From Echinometra lucunter (lineage: Eukaryota > Echinodermata > Echinoidea > Camarodonta > Echinometridae): a DNA stretch of 64,000 nt. Under the pieces are notes generated by a model. It worked only from the letters and a program-made list of their open reading frames with translations. It did not search any database and was not told the origin of the DNA. The stretch's first letter is position 1. Every line of letters starts with the position of its first letter. Position numbers and translations under genes: made by a program. This document shows, one piece after another, positions 32,301 through 43,500 of the stretch. The DNA lies in NCBI GenBank assembly GCA_029962745.1, contig CM057171.1, positions 20,600,457-20,664,456 on the forward strand, written 5' to 3'.

Positions 32301-34945
32301 CTAACATGTTTTTTTTTTTCATTTTACACATTGAAATTACAATTGTTATATCTTGTGTATAATAATTAATGTCATTATCTAATATAATGTTGAATTCTCG
32401 ATGAACAGATGTGGTGATTTCTAATGAATTACATGTAACTTTTAAATATTTTCTTAGAAATTAGAGGAGCAACCAATTATACATTGTATTTGACAGCACA
32501 CTTTTACAGTGGCATACTCCAAGTGGCACTTTAATGTTTTCTTTTTTTTTAATTAGGACAAAATATCGTTTGAAAAAATCTTTGAAAATACAACAACAGC
32601 AACCTTAACAACATAAGGCTCATGCTGTTTGTCATGATCCCTTCCTATCAGAGCCCAAATGATAATGGTGTGTTTCTTGTTGTTGTTGTTGTTATAGTTT
32701 ATTTTTGTTTTGATTTCTTCAGTTTTTAGAAATAACAGTGAAAAATTTATGCCTACTAGCGGAAGGGCGGAAAACACAAGTTCATTAATGCAAACTAAGC
32801 AACATTAATCTGCAAAATATGTTTAGCGTACTCGGATGAACTTCAAAAGAAAACAACGGAATAAAAGGATTAGTTACGTCTTATCGACCTATCGGGAAAA
32901 AGTACGATTGCAGTAAAGTGGAAACTAATTTTCCATTTTATCTTGAAAATTTCACATGATACATGCACCTTTCAACTATTACCTCATAGATATAAGAAAT
33001 TATGCCACTTATCGTTTTCTTCATAATGCGGTAAGAGATATAAATCAAAAGTTAAACCAATGGACATGGTTTCGAATATATCCCCTGCAATATACCCGCG
33101 GGACATTACCATTCCTTGACGTTCACTCCCATAGGACAATTATCCCTACTTACCCGATTTACACCCCCCCCCCCCCATGAATATTAGAAAACTTAGTTTT
33201 CAAAAAAGTTTGGGGCTTACTTATTTCATGCAGCTGCACAATACTTTCGAAATTGCCCATAGTCTCTGCCGAGAAAGTCACGAAAAAAAAGAAAAAAAAA
33301 AAACACACACACACACACACACACACAAAAACAACTCTGGAAATGTCCTTTGTGTGACGCTTTTTACCATAATTCACAATTTAATTTTTGTCTTTTTTTT
33401 TTAAATGACGATCTTTCGGCCCTTCGATTAAAGTAACGCACTGACCTGTAGATACATGCATGTAAAGATGTATATTTTTTAAAAGTATTTTTAAAAACTC
33501 AAAATCCTTGTATTGTGTCCAGTGGCGTAATGAGCCAAAATATTTGGGGGAGGGGCTCAATCTTTGCGAGGAACGAAGCGACCAATCCTGAGGGACAGAG
33601 CCGGGGATACCCCCCCCCCCCCCTCACGACACGGAGCTTTTTCATTTTTTCGACTTATGTGCAATCTGTAAAACCTGAAAAGAAAATTCCAACTTCAGTT
33701 CAGTTCAATTTGTATTTTTTCTCATTTCAAACAAAAGAAGTAAATATCATGAAAAATAAACATTTGAAGTACAATACATGCAATATGAAACATTGAATTT
33801 GATGACATGTACTATTATGGATAAGCGTGCCATGAATCTACCGACCGGAAAGAATTTTTTTTTCATGAATTTGGAAACATGCAGCCCACATAATCTTCGC
33901 AAGTTTCAAACAAATGCCAGCGTTACACAAAATACCTTATTACTAATAATACAGAGACAAAGACACTATGAAATAAAAGGGACGAGTTTGGAGAGGGTGT
34001 GATGCAGTGGGGTACCAGGGTTTCACCCCCACAGTGGCGTAGCTAGGATTTAATTTTAGGGGGCGGTAGTGAGCACCACGCGAAGCGTGTGAATCAGTTA
34101 ATGAGAGCGCGAACGCGCTCCTTAGGGCGGAGGGTGCAGGGAGGGGGAGTTTCCCCCTCCCACGCGAAGCGCGGAAGCTCCGACATTTCTTTGAATTGTT
34201 CCTGTCTGCTCCCGCTCCTTTTACGTTCTCTTACCTTCTTCTTTTCTCGTCCTGCTTTTTCAATGCGTTACTTAACAGTAGAAAGGAAGTCTAGGGAGAA
34301 ATAATGAAATTCACGTGATATCACTATAATTAATATATCAATATAACATTGAAAATAAACCATGGTTGAAATTTATTTGGTACGCCAGTGATTTTGTCAT
34401 AATCATTTCATCATCTCATCTTATTTCAGTCCACATCATCATCATAATCCTCTTCCCACACTCTGCCTGTATGTTCCCACACTCTGTTTGTTTTCAGTCT
34501 GATAATCTCCTCCCCTGCTCCGTCACTCAGATGGCAGCGAGCACCAGACATGTTATGTAACTGGTAGTCTGGAAGTATAGTATATGAACAAGTGATCAAA
34601 AAAGGGGGGGGGGGGAAGGTGTGAGAATTTGGAACCGAATCGGATGACCAGCCTCCGATACACATAAAACAAACTGAATTACGAGTATGAAGAAGGATTC
34701 TAAAATTACCAACGTAGCAGCTGACGCGAAAGCTAATTTGATACATCATGTTCATTTAATGAATGAGAGTAAAATGCATGTTAAAACATTTCAAATTTGG
34801 ACCCCCCCCCCCAAAAAAAAAAAAAAAAAAAATGGGAAGGAATGAATAAATGACTATGAGAGAAGAACTTTATATACAGGATAGAGTTATCGAAATACAA
34901 TCCCATTCCTCCCACCTCCACAAGCACAACTGACCTTATTCTCCG

Positions 34946-34976
<31 letters not shown>

Positions 34977-35010
34977 CCAACGCGTATGGCTAATCGATGG
35001 GAAGCGGGAA
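32301..35010. other. Intergenic, transposon debris
   Basis: Includes a (CA)n run (33301-33327), poly-C runs (33167-33177, 33611-33623, 34802-34812 and a ~28-base run near 34947-34975), and two hAT-like heads, CAGTGGCGTAATGAGCC at 33520 and CAGTGGCGTAGCTAGG at 34032, whose partner ends I could not find. No supported gene. Confidence 0.5.
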
Positions 35011-35490
35011 TTAAAGGCATTGGCTAACTTTGTGAGTAGCTGATTTTAAAAATTCTCAAACTAAGATGAAACATGTGTGTGAGTACTTGTATTTGTACTC
35101 AAAAACCCTGAAACCAACCATAATTTGGAATGAAAAAGTGTAAGTTAGACGCAAACGGCGATTTTATTATCCTTCGTCTCACGAGACAATCACTAAGAGG
35201 ACCACTTTGCTTGAATTTGAAAATGCCGTTATGTGCCTCCCGCCACTTGATTCGCCAATACACACAGTACGGTAAGGTGAGTCATACGCGCATGCCCACT
35301 CCTTATGTCTATTCTGTGCAACCGACCCTCGTATAGTTTGCAAACATTGGTTCACATTTTTTATATTTAAAAATACTTCCTGTGAAACTTTCAGACTGGT
35401 ATTTTTACACGATAACCCTTATGTTTATCCCATTTTCAAGTAACAAAACAAGATTTTTTTTAAAATCATAACAATGTTAACATTGACCAA
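35011..35490. mobile_element. MITE family B, copy 2 (inverted)
   Basis: Begins TTAAAGGCATTGGCTAACTTTG and ends ATGTTAACATTGACCAACG (right terminus decayed). The interior matches 1791-2285 in reverse complement, including the AGTACAAATACAAGTACTCA and TATAACCCTTATGTTTATCC blocks. Confidence 0.8.
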
Positions 35491-35946
35491 CGATGGTTCT
35501 GCCCCCGGTTCTGCCATGTGTGACTGATTTGAAGGAGTTTGAATGGCTCCAAAAGGTGACCAGAAGAGTACATTTTTCTTTAGAAGTGTGTGACCATGAC
35601 GTGATACGTTAGCACAACAGAGATTCGGATCGCCTTCGCAGCTAAATCCTTCGTCGAATGGTCGAAAGGAACGAATTGCCTGGTCGGAACCAAACGTCTA
35701 TGACGATCGCATTTAGTCGACCGTATCAAAGCCCGGGATCAAAGCGAATCTAATCGGCGGGTAAATATTCAGGCGATTGGTTCCGGAGGATCCAATCGAC
35801 TGCATGCCCGGAACAAAATCGTCTATCACTTCTCATGTGGTCCGCGGCCCACTGGTGGGCCGCGAAGCTTTCAGTTTGCTTTCTTAGGTGGGCCGCGAGG
35901 TCAGTCCAAAATATTTTGGAAAAAATTCTGGAATTCAGCTTTCCTG

Positions 35947-36360
35947 TTAACCCATTCGTGACAGAGGTCCACATTTTGTGGTTTGGCCTAATATCTTTTG
36001 ATGCAAAGCCCTAAAAATCATACCAAATACATGAGCAGAAAGAGCAAAAAAATTCTACACAAGCTGTGCCTATTTTGGTTGCGTCAATATTCTTTGTTTG
36101 ATGCTGAAAATTTTTTAAAGGAAAATAAGCATTAAAATCCTTAAATTGGCAATGTTATAGAGGGTTTAAAATCACTGTTTTCCCCTGCAAATAGGCAACT
36201 TTTTGACTTATCATAATTTCTGTCAATTTATATTCATTTCAGATACATGATGTTTTATAAGAAAAATGTAGCAATAAAATAAAAATGTTGGTATTGCCAA
36301 TTTGAAGAATAAAAGCTGATCAAATTAGGCTTTAAATAATTCCTGTCACGAATGGGTTAA
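35947..36360 (+). mobile_element. TTAA-flanked MITE (piggyBac-like), copy a
   Basis: Perfect inverted ends TTAACCCATTCGTGACAG and CTGTCACGAATGGGTTAA, 414 bp, inserted in the hAT-type element. TTAA target duplication plus CCC start is the piggyBac pattern (family knowledge). No transposase. Confidence 0.88.
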
Positions 36361-36474
36361 CATCAAAGTGAATTGAATTCATTAAACATATTAGAATAAC
36401 ACCAACAGTTGTCATGGTTGTGGATTATCGTCGATGCAATGTGCTAAAATTTTTCGAAAATTTCTGTGCATTTA

Positions 36475-36818
36475 GGGTGGGGGTATTATATCAAACTTTC
36501 ATTTATTCACTGTGAACGTGATGGACAAAGAAAGTGGACAAAATAAACAACCCCTCATTCGACCCTTCACAATGGTTCTGGTAGTCAAAAGAACATCCCT
36601 TCACTAATTATCTAAAATAATTATGTGAAACAGGTGTAACATGCATATTCACCTGGAACTATACATGATTAAACATAATAGCTGCGAAGGGATGTTCTTT
36701 TGACTACCAGAACCATTGTGAATGATACATCTGAGATGTTGTTTATTATGTCCACTTTCTTTGTCCATCATGTTCATAGTGAATAAATGAAAGTTTGATA
36801 TAATACCCCCACCCCAAA
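36475..36818. repeat. Foldback element
   Basis: Arms of about 130 bp: left GGGGGTATTATATCAAACTT, TTCATTTATTCACTGTGAAC, CACAATGGTTCTGGTAGTCA and AAAGAACATCCCTTC; right arm (36687-36818) is the reverse complement with few mismatches; loop about 85 bp. Confidence 0.88.
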
Positions 36819-37080
36819 TGTTCATAGTGATTGCAACCATACTTGTAGGTTGGATTTTGTAATGTAATGTAGGTAGTGGTCCGATAATTACCACACAATT
36901 CGCTATTTTCTTTTGTCATGTATTATTGATTTTTTTTTCTCTCACTGAGATTATGTGAGGTGGGCCTCAAAATATTTTAAGAATGAAGGTGGGCCGCAAA
37001 AAAAAATTCAATTGCCAAAATGGGCCTCGAGGTAAAAAAGGGTTGAGAAGCACTGGTCCATGACATGTCGACACGTATAC

Positions 37081-37469
37081 ACAGGCCGTTCCGACCCAGT
37101 AGTGCGTACTACAGATTTGACCGTACTGTACTTTTCGGAGATCGAGATCGAGTGAAATCTTGCTCGGCCGCTGCTTCGCTGTGCTCTATTTATTACGGGA
37201 CGTAGCAGCAGACGATCCGGACGATATCGAGCCCATATATAGCACTATACTAGCCTGTAAAACTGCTTACAGGCCCAGGTTCGAGTCTGAGTCCCGGGTC
37301 TGAATCACGTCTTTCGGATGAAAAGGTCGGTCCCAGACGTAAATAATCATATTTTTGATTGAGACACGTCTGTAAAAACCCAATTCAACAGCGCTTTTCA
37401 CTTCGCATCTTGACTCGCGTAGCACTAAGTTAATTAGCACTGAGACGGCTAATTTAAGCTCAAGCAAGC
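37081..37469 (+). promoter_or_regulatory. SLC5A 5' flank / candidate promoter
   Basis: The sequence between the hAT element ending at 37055 and the start codon. CATATATAGCAC at 37231-37242 is TATA-like, about 230 bp upstream of the ATG. A SINE-like fragment lies between them, so it may form part of the 5' UTR. The transcription start is not determined. Confidence 0.35.
37240..37400 (+). mobile_element. SINE-like fragment overlapping the SLC5A 5' flank
   Basis: CCCAGGTTCGAGTCTGAG (B-box-like) followed by CACGTCTTTCGGATG and AGGTCGGTCCCAGACGTAAA. The latter part is shared with 12430-12525. It ends ~70 bp upstream of the SLC5A start codon. Confidence 0.55.
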
Positions 37470-37583
37470 ATGGATGAGGTCGAGAAATTCGTATCTCCAA
37501 TGGATGGAAAACAAGGACTGGAAGCTGTGGATGTTGTGGTGTTGGTGCTGTACTTTGTCCTTGTACTTGCTGTTGGATTAGGG
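37470..37583 (+). CDS. SLC5A-like exon 1 (start codon)
   Basis: 38 codons, [20 protein letters not shown] followed by a hydrophobic helix [17 protein letters not shown]; donor gtatgt. A short hydrophilic N-terminus then a helix is usual for SLC5A proteins. Phase 0. Confidence 0.9.
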
Positions 37584-40500
37584 GTATGTATTCTCTTCTC
37601 CTCTCATTTTTGCTTTTGCTTTTGCCTTAAAAAAAAAATAATGGAGTAGAAAATCCCAGAACATCACTAGCTAGCTAAACTGTAAAATAAAGAGGAAGGC
37701 TAGGGGAGCATCTCCCAGAGTCCCAGCCCATGCAGACCCAGTTAACCCATTCGTGACAGAGGTCCACATTTTGTGGTTTGGCCTATATCTTTTGATGCAA
37801 AGCCCTAAAAATCATACCAAATACATGAGCAGAAAGAGCAAAAAATTCTACACGAATATTTGTTGTTTGATGCGGAAAATTTTTTAAAGGAAAATAGACT
37901 CTAAGCATTAAATTTAAAATCCTTAAATTGGCAATGTGACAGAAAGTTTACAATCACCGTTTTCCCCTGCAAATTGGCAACTTTTTGACTTCTCATAATT
38001 TCTGTCAATTTATATTCATTTCAGATACATGACATTTTATAAGAAAAATGTAGCAATAAAATAAAAATGTTGGTGTTGCCAATTTGAAGAATAAAAGCAG
38101 ATCAAATTAGGCTTTCAATAATTCCTGTCACAAATAATGCAAGTGAATTCGTTGAGGCAGGTAAGGCCTATAAAAGGTTATTGAAATGAAAGAAGAAACG
38201 GTACTTTAAAGAGTTGCATCATGTACTTCTCGATTAGACTACAGCCATGCCGCCAGGCTAGCTGCATGCACGTATGCCCGTTCCATAGGGATACATACGC
38301 ATTCACACGCAGGCGAACCGTTCCAAAGACTCCCGTTTTCACAAACATTTGTAGTTCCGAAGCCTGTTCCGAAGACCCTCCTTTTCACAATAAGCCCATT
38401 CCAAAGCCCCCGTTTTTTGTCTCACCCGCGGCATATACCTACCACTTTTGGAGTCGAGTACCACCCCCCCCCCCCCGGGATTATACCATCGGCAACTCCT
38501 GGACCAATGCTCTCTGCTTTACAAGATTCACTATGGACTAGTCAACATGCCAATGCCAGCTGCAGTCACTCCAGCAACATCTTGCAAGGAAAGACCATGC
38601 ACTGAAGTTTGCAGTAACAAAATCGTCAACAGACTCCTACAAATATTCCTTCTTCCCAAGGACAATCCGGATATGGAACCACCTGCCTGGCAAAGTTGTA
38701 TATACAACTGGACTACCAGCATTCAAAGAAGCTGCACTCCCCATTATTAGAAATCTGCAGCCCCCAGCTGGATCTCTTGTTCTTTAAGATGTATCCAGAT
38801 TTTTACTTGCATAGCGCACTCTCTTTTTATTGTAAAACAGAGATCTTCACTATGACACCCTCTTCACAACATATTGCTAAGTTCATTCCAGTTTAACTTT
38901 TTGGAGCTGCAAGAGGAATTATTTCATCAAGTATCAAGTCCTGTTCGTATTCTTGAGCTAATAGTTCGTTTATTCAATCTTATTTTAGACAACGGAGTTG
39001 TACCTACTGATTGGTTTACTGGGAGTACTGTATTATTCCTATCTTTAAAATAAAAACAGGTGGTGATGCAGTGAACCCTGGTAATTATAGGGGTATTACC
39101 CTGTTGAGTTGCCTAGTAAAATTGTTTACTTCTATATTAAATTGTAGGATATCACAATTCTTAGATGCCAACTCAACATTAGGAGAGGATCAGGCTGGAT
39201 TTCGTGCTGGTTACTCAACAATAGATTATGTTTCTGTTTTAAAATGCATAATAGATATTTATCTACATCAGAAGAAAGGCTTTTATTGCACATGTATTGA
39301 TTATAAAAAGCAGGGTTGGCGATATTTTTGATTTTTTTTTTTAAAAATCAAAAAAATCGGATTTTATTTATTTAAATCAGATTTTTTTTATTTAAATCAG
39401 ATTTTTAATTTTTTTTTTATTTCTTTAAAGTTCATTGGAAAAAAAGTTTAATTACCAAAAGACCTCATACTACAATGACATCAATTTTAATGTTATCACA
39501 CATGTACATTTCACTCTTAATATTTTTCTTAACCATAATGATTTGTTTAAATCTAGTCAAAATGGGCAAATAAAAATGAATTTGAGGAATCATGTTTATA
39601 TATGAACTTAATTCTATCATACATACATGTACATGTAGGGCTATGAAGGAAACTTCCATAAGGAGTTCCCAGTGAGTAGAGAATATTTCCCTCTGTGAAT
39701 TTCCACTCAGTATTTTTAAAAAAATCCCAGAGGAAAATCTCCAGACACTCCTCAGTGAAAATTGTATCTAAATGTGCACTCAACAGCTTTGTGACAGTTT
39801 TACAAATTGGTATTAAAGCTCATCCATCGCTACAGATAGAGATGCAAAACTGTCAGTGTTGGAGACCAATATAAGAGACAGCTTAGTCAAAGGGTGACTA
39901 CACTAGATTATGTTACTGTGATTTTTACATTAATCTACAATTCTTATTCACATGTTCTCTAAAAATCTGTTTGATACATGAAGTAGAAAAAAAACTTTTA
40001 ACCCTATACAACTGTAAGTTTGACTTAAAGGGGGTACCCAATGCTGAAACAATGTTAGCTCATTTAACCCATTCGTGACAGAGGTCCACATTTTGTGGTT
40101 TGGCCTAATATCTTTTGATGCAAAGCCCTAAAAATCATACCAAATACATGAGCAGAAAGAGCAAAAAATTCTACACAAACTGTGCACATTTTGGTTGCGT
40201 CATTATTCGTTGTTTGATGCTGAAAATTTTTAAAAGGAAAATAAGCATTAAAATCCTTAAATTGGCAATGTGATAGAAGGTTTAAAATCACCGTTTTCCC
40301 CTGCAAATTGGCAACTTTTTGACTTCTCATCACAATTTCTGTCAATTTATATTCCTTTCAGATACATGACGTTTTATAAGAAAAATGTAGCAATAAAATA
40401 AAAATGTTGGTGTTGCCAATTTTAAGAATAAAAGCTGATCAAATTAGGCTCTAAATAATTCCTGTCACGAATGGGTTAAAAGAGCATGATTTTATTAGCA

Positions 40501-43500
40501 GAAAATCATCCGCCTAAAGTTTTTTAAAAAGTCGTGTTGCCAAGGAAACCCCCAAATGTGGTAAGATTTCAGGATATTTTTTGGCCCCCCAGCTGTGACC
40601 CAGTTTCAACTGGGTACCCACTTTGACGTCATAATGACGTCAAAGTGGGTACCTTGTCGTGCACTTCTAGCAAAATGCGCGCAAGGTGTAATACATGTTG
40701 TACAGTCTAGCGCGTAGCACAACTGCAATGCGCGAAGCTGGGTACCCACTTTTACGTCATACCTCATACTCAATTTTTTTGGGTCAGCTCATAACTTTTT
40801 ATGAGAAAATTAGCCAAAATGCATTGATTTTGATTGAAAATCATCATATTTTTAATGTCATTCTTCTTAGAATTCTATTCTCGATCATATATCAAAATTC
40901 TGTTTACCATTGTGTAATCACTTTAAAGGATAAAACCAGCAAAACTGCTGATATTACAACATATATGTATTACAAAAAGAAGTATTGTATTTTAAATCAG
41001 ACACAACTTACAACTGTAATTGATTGTAACTTGCATGTAAGTACCTACATCAAGATTTAAATGTAGTTTTTAAAGTTTATTTTGAGTTTTGCAAATTGTT
41101 TTTATAGATCCTCTTTCCATTGCTACATGCAAATACAAAACTTCCATAGCAATGAACATAAAATGAGCTAGTGACATAAAAGGTATATGAGAAAGCTTTT
41201 TTCAACAGTCAAATTGTGACTGTACTAATGTAACAAGAAGAAATAAGCATGTGGAATCTGTTGATTTTTTGATTAGATGATTTTTTTTTTTAATTTCACA
41301 TGATAGAAGTATAACTGTGAGGGATCAAAACTGGAAAACTGCCAACAAACCTTTTTTCATTGACTTTTACATATTATATTTTTTACACTACTCCTCTCTG
41401 AAAAGTCTTGGATTGTGTGATAAATGATAAGAAATAAATAAGAAACTTGTTTCACTATTAATAATTGACAAAGAATGTAAGATTTCAGAAGAAAAACTTG
41501 ACATTTACAAAAAATGTAACTGTTGACAACACAAATCTCTTTTTTTTTAAAGGAATCAGCTGATTTTATTGATTTGATTTTAATTTGTTGTAAGTAGATG
41601 GAAAGGATTTGTTGATTTTTTGTTTACATAAAGTTAATTCAAAGTTTTTCAGTTGATTTGAAGAATTAAAACTGCCTTGAACAAACAATTTGTCAATGAT
41701 TTGTACATGTTTCAATGGAAGTGATTTAAATCAATGATTTTTTAATAAAAATCATGGTGATTTAAATCGCAATTTAAATCATGATTTAGATCAACGTGAT
41801 TTAAATCTGCCAACCCTGATAAAAAGGCTTTTGATTTGATTGATAGATTATGGCAAAAAATGCTCAAGTCTGGTATCAGTGGTAAAATATTAAGAGTTAG
41901 CCTATAAGAAATATTTATGAAAGTGCCAAGTCATGTGTGAATGGTACAATGTCAGAATATTTTCGTTGAAACATTGGGGTAAGATGGTGAAAATCTTTCT
42001 CCCTTATTATTTACAATCTGCTTCAATGATTTTGAGAGTTGTCTTAGCAAGTTCTATAATGATCTCAGTCATCTGGCTAATGTGATGCATGAAGAGGAGT
42101 TAGATACCTTTCTAAATCTTTGTTGTTTATTATATGGTGATGATACAATTGTTTTAGCTGACACCCCAGACCAGCTACAGCTGGCTCTTGATGCAATGGA
42201 TGGATACTGCCAAAAGTGGCAATTAACGGTAAATACCAATAAAACAAAGATTGTTGTTTTTTCACGTGGAAAAGTGAGGAAAGTACCAAGGTTAACTTTT
42301 CGGAATGATGAGTTGGAAGTATTATTATGATTTTGTTTACCTAGGAGTAACATGTAATTACAATGGCTCTTTTAAGCTGGCATTTTCAAAGCGGATTACC
42401 CAAGCTAAAAAGGGACTTTATAGCATGTTAGTGAAGGCAAAACAACTGCATTTATCTACAATGTATAGACACTCTTACATATTATGGAAGTGAAGTTTGG
42501 GGTTATGAAGATATACGGCAAATAGAAGTTTTTCATAGGAAATTTTTTATTATTACATCACATGACCAAATGAGTTATGGCTGGTCTCAGTGAAAAGGAT
42601 ACAATTTTCTCTTTTCTGGACCTTTTTTTGGCTCTGCTTTTTTGGCTTTGCTTCTATCCAAAAGGGATATAAGGTTAAGCAATGTTTTGGGGCATCACTA
42701 TAGCACTGCACCTTAACTATCAAAACTATCTTTGAAACCAACCTACTATGAAGGCCACCAATATGGCGGCCTACAATGCCATAAACCCCCAACCATACAT
42801 GTACTTCTCTTCAGAAATTGATTGTGACACGGAAGAGGAGGCTTACAATAGTAGCTTTATTAAAGTCATGTCGAAAAATGCTAAGCAATCCCCAAGAAGG
42901 CCCAGAATAAAACGCCCCCACAAAGACAGCCAAAGTATAGAAAGTCTTAAAGCTGCCCACACTGACTCCGACAGCTCTACATTCGAGGAAGCCTTGGCAC
43001 ACCCTTTCCACACAACAGAACTCAAGATCACTTCAGGATATTACTAGTCCCCATCGAATCATCCAAATCCCTCAACAATGTCAACCCAATTAAAATAGCT
43101 AGAAATATAGAACAATGCGTAGGATCCTCACGAGTAGACTTTGTACAGAAAACCCGCAATGGCATACTAATAAAATGTCAAAACACAAAACAGCATAAAG
43201 CACTCTCAAACCTAACAGAAATAGGCAGGATGCCAGTACAGGTAAAAGAATGATCAAAAACAATAAAAAGGAGTAAGCATGGGTGTTCACCCAGACATAT
43301 CAGAGGAAGATATTGTCGAGTCACTCGAAGCCAACAAAGTTGTGAGTGCTAAAAGAATCACACGAAAAAAGCAAAGAAATAACCAGACCATGAAAAGAAA
43401 GACAACTTTGCATCTGGCCAAACCCCTAACCCTCCAAAAGTACCCACCAAAGTAGTCATTCTCTCCTTTGATAGCAAGACACTACCCAAACAAATAATAC

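Larger units (their letters stand above)
35826..37055. mobile_element. hAT-type element (TTCTCAACC ends), copy 2, with nested insertions
   Basis: Left part GTCCGCGGCCCACTGGTGGG matches copy 1 at 3847; right end GGGCCTCGAGGT...GGTTGAGAAGCACTG matches 4283. A TTAA MITE (35947-36360) and a ~340-bp foldback (36475-36818) have been inserted within it. Confidence 0.75.
39311..41818. mobile_element. hAT-type element inserted in the LINE (8-bp target duplication)
   Basis: Ends CAGGGTTGGCGATATTTTTG and GATTTAAATCTGCCAACCCTG, with TTTAAATCA repeats at both subtermini. Exact target duplication ATAAAAAG at 39303-39310 and 41819-41826. Contains TTAA MITE copy c. No transposase frame recognised. 40695-41060 is an open frame without homology. 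Confidence 0.93.

Noticed and set aside
42069..42353. Minus-strand 70-94 codon frames
   Set aside because: Shadows of the LINE reverse transcriptase on the plus strand.
42811..43031. Minus-strand frames of 62-66 codons
   Set aside because: Shadows of the LINE ORF1 pseudogene on the plus strand.
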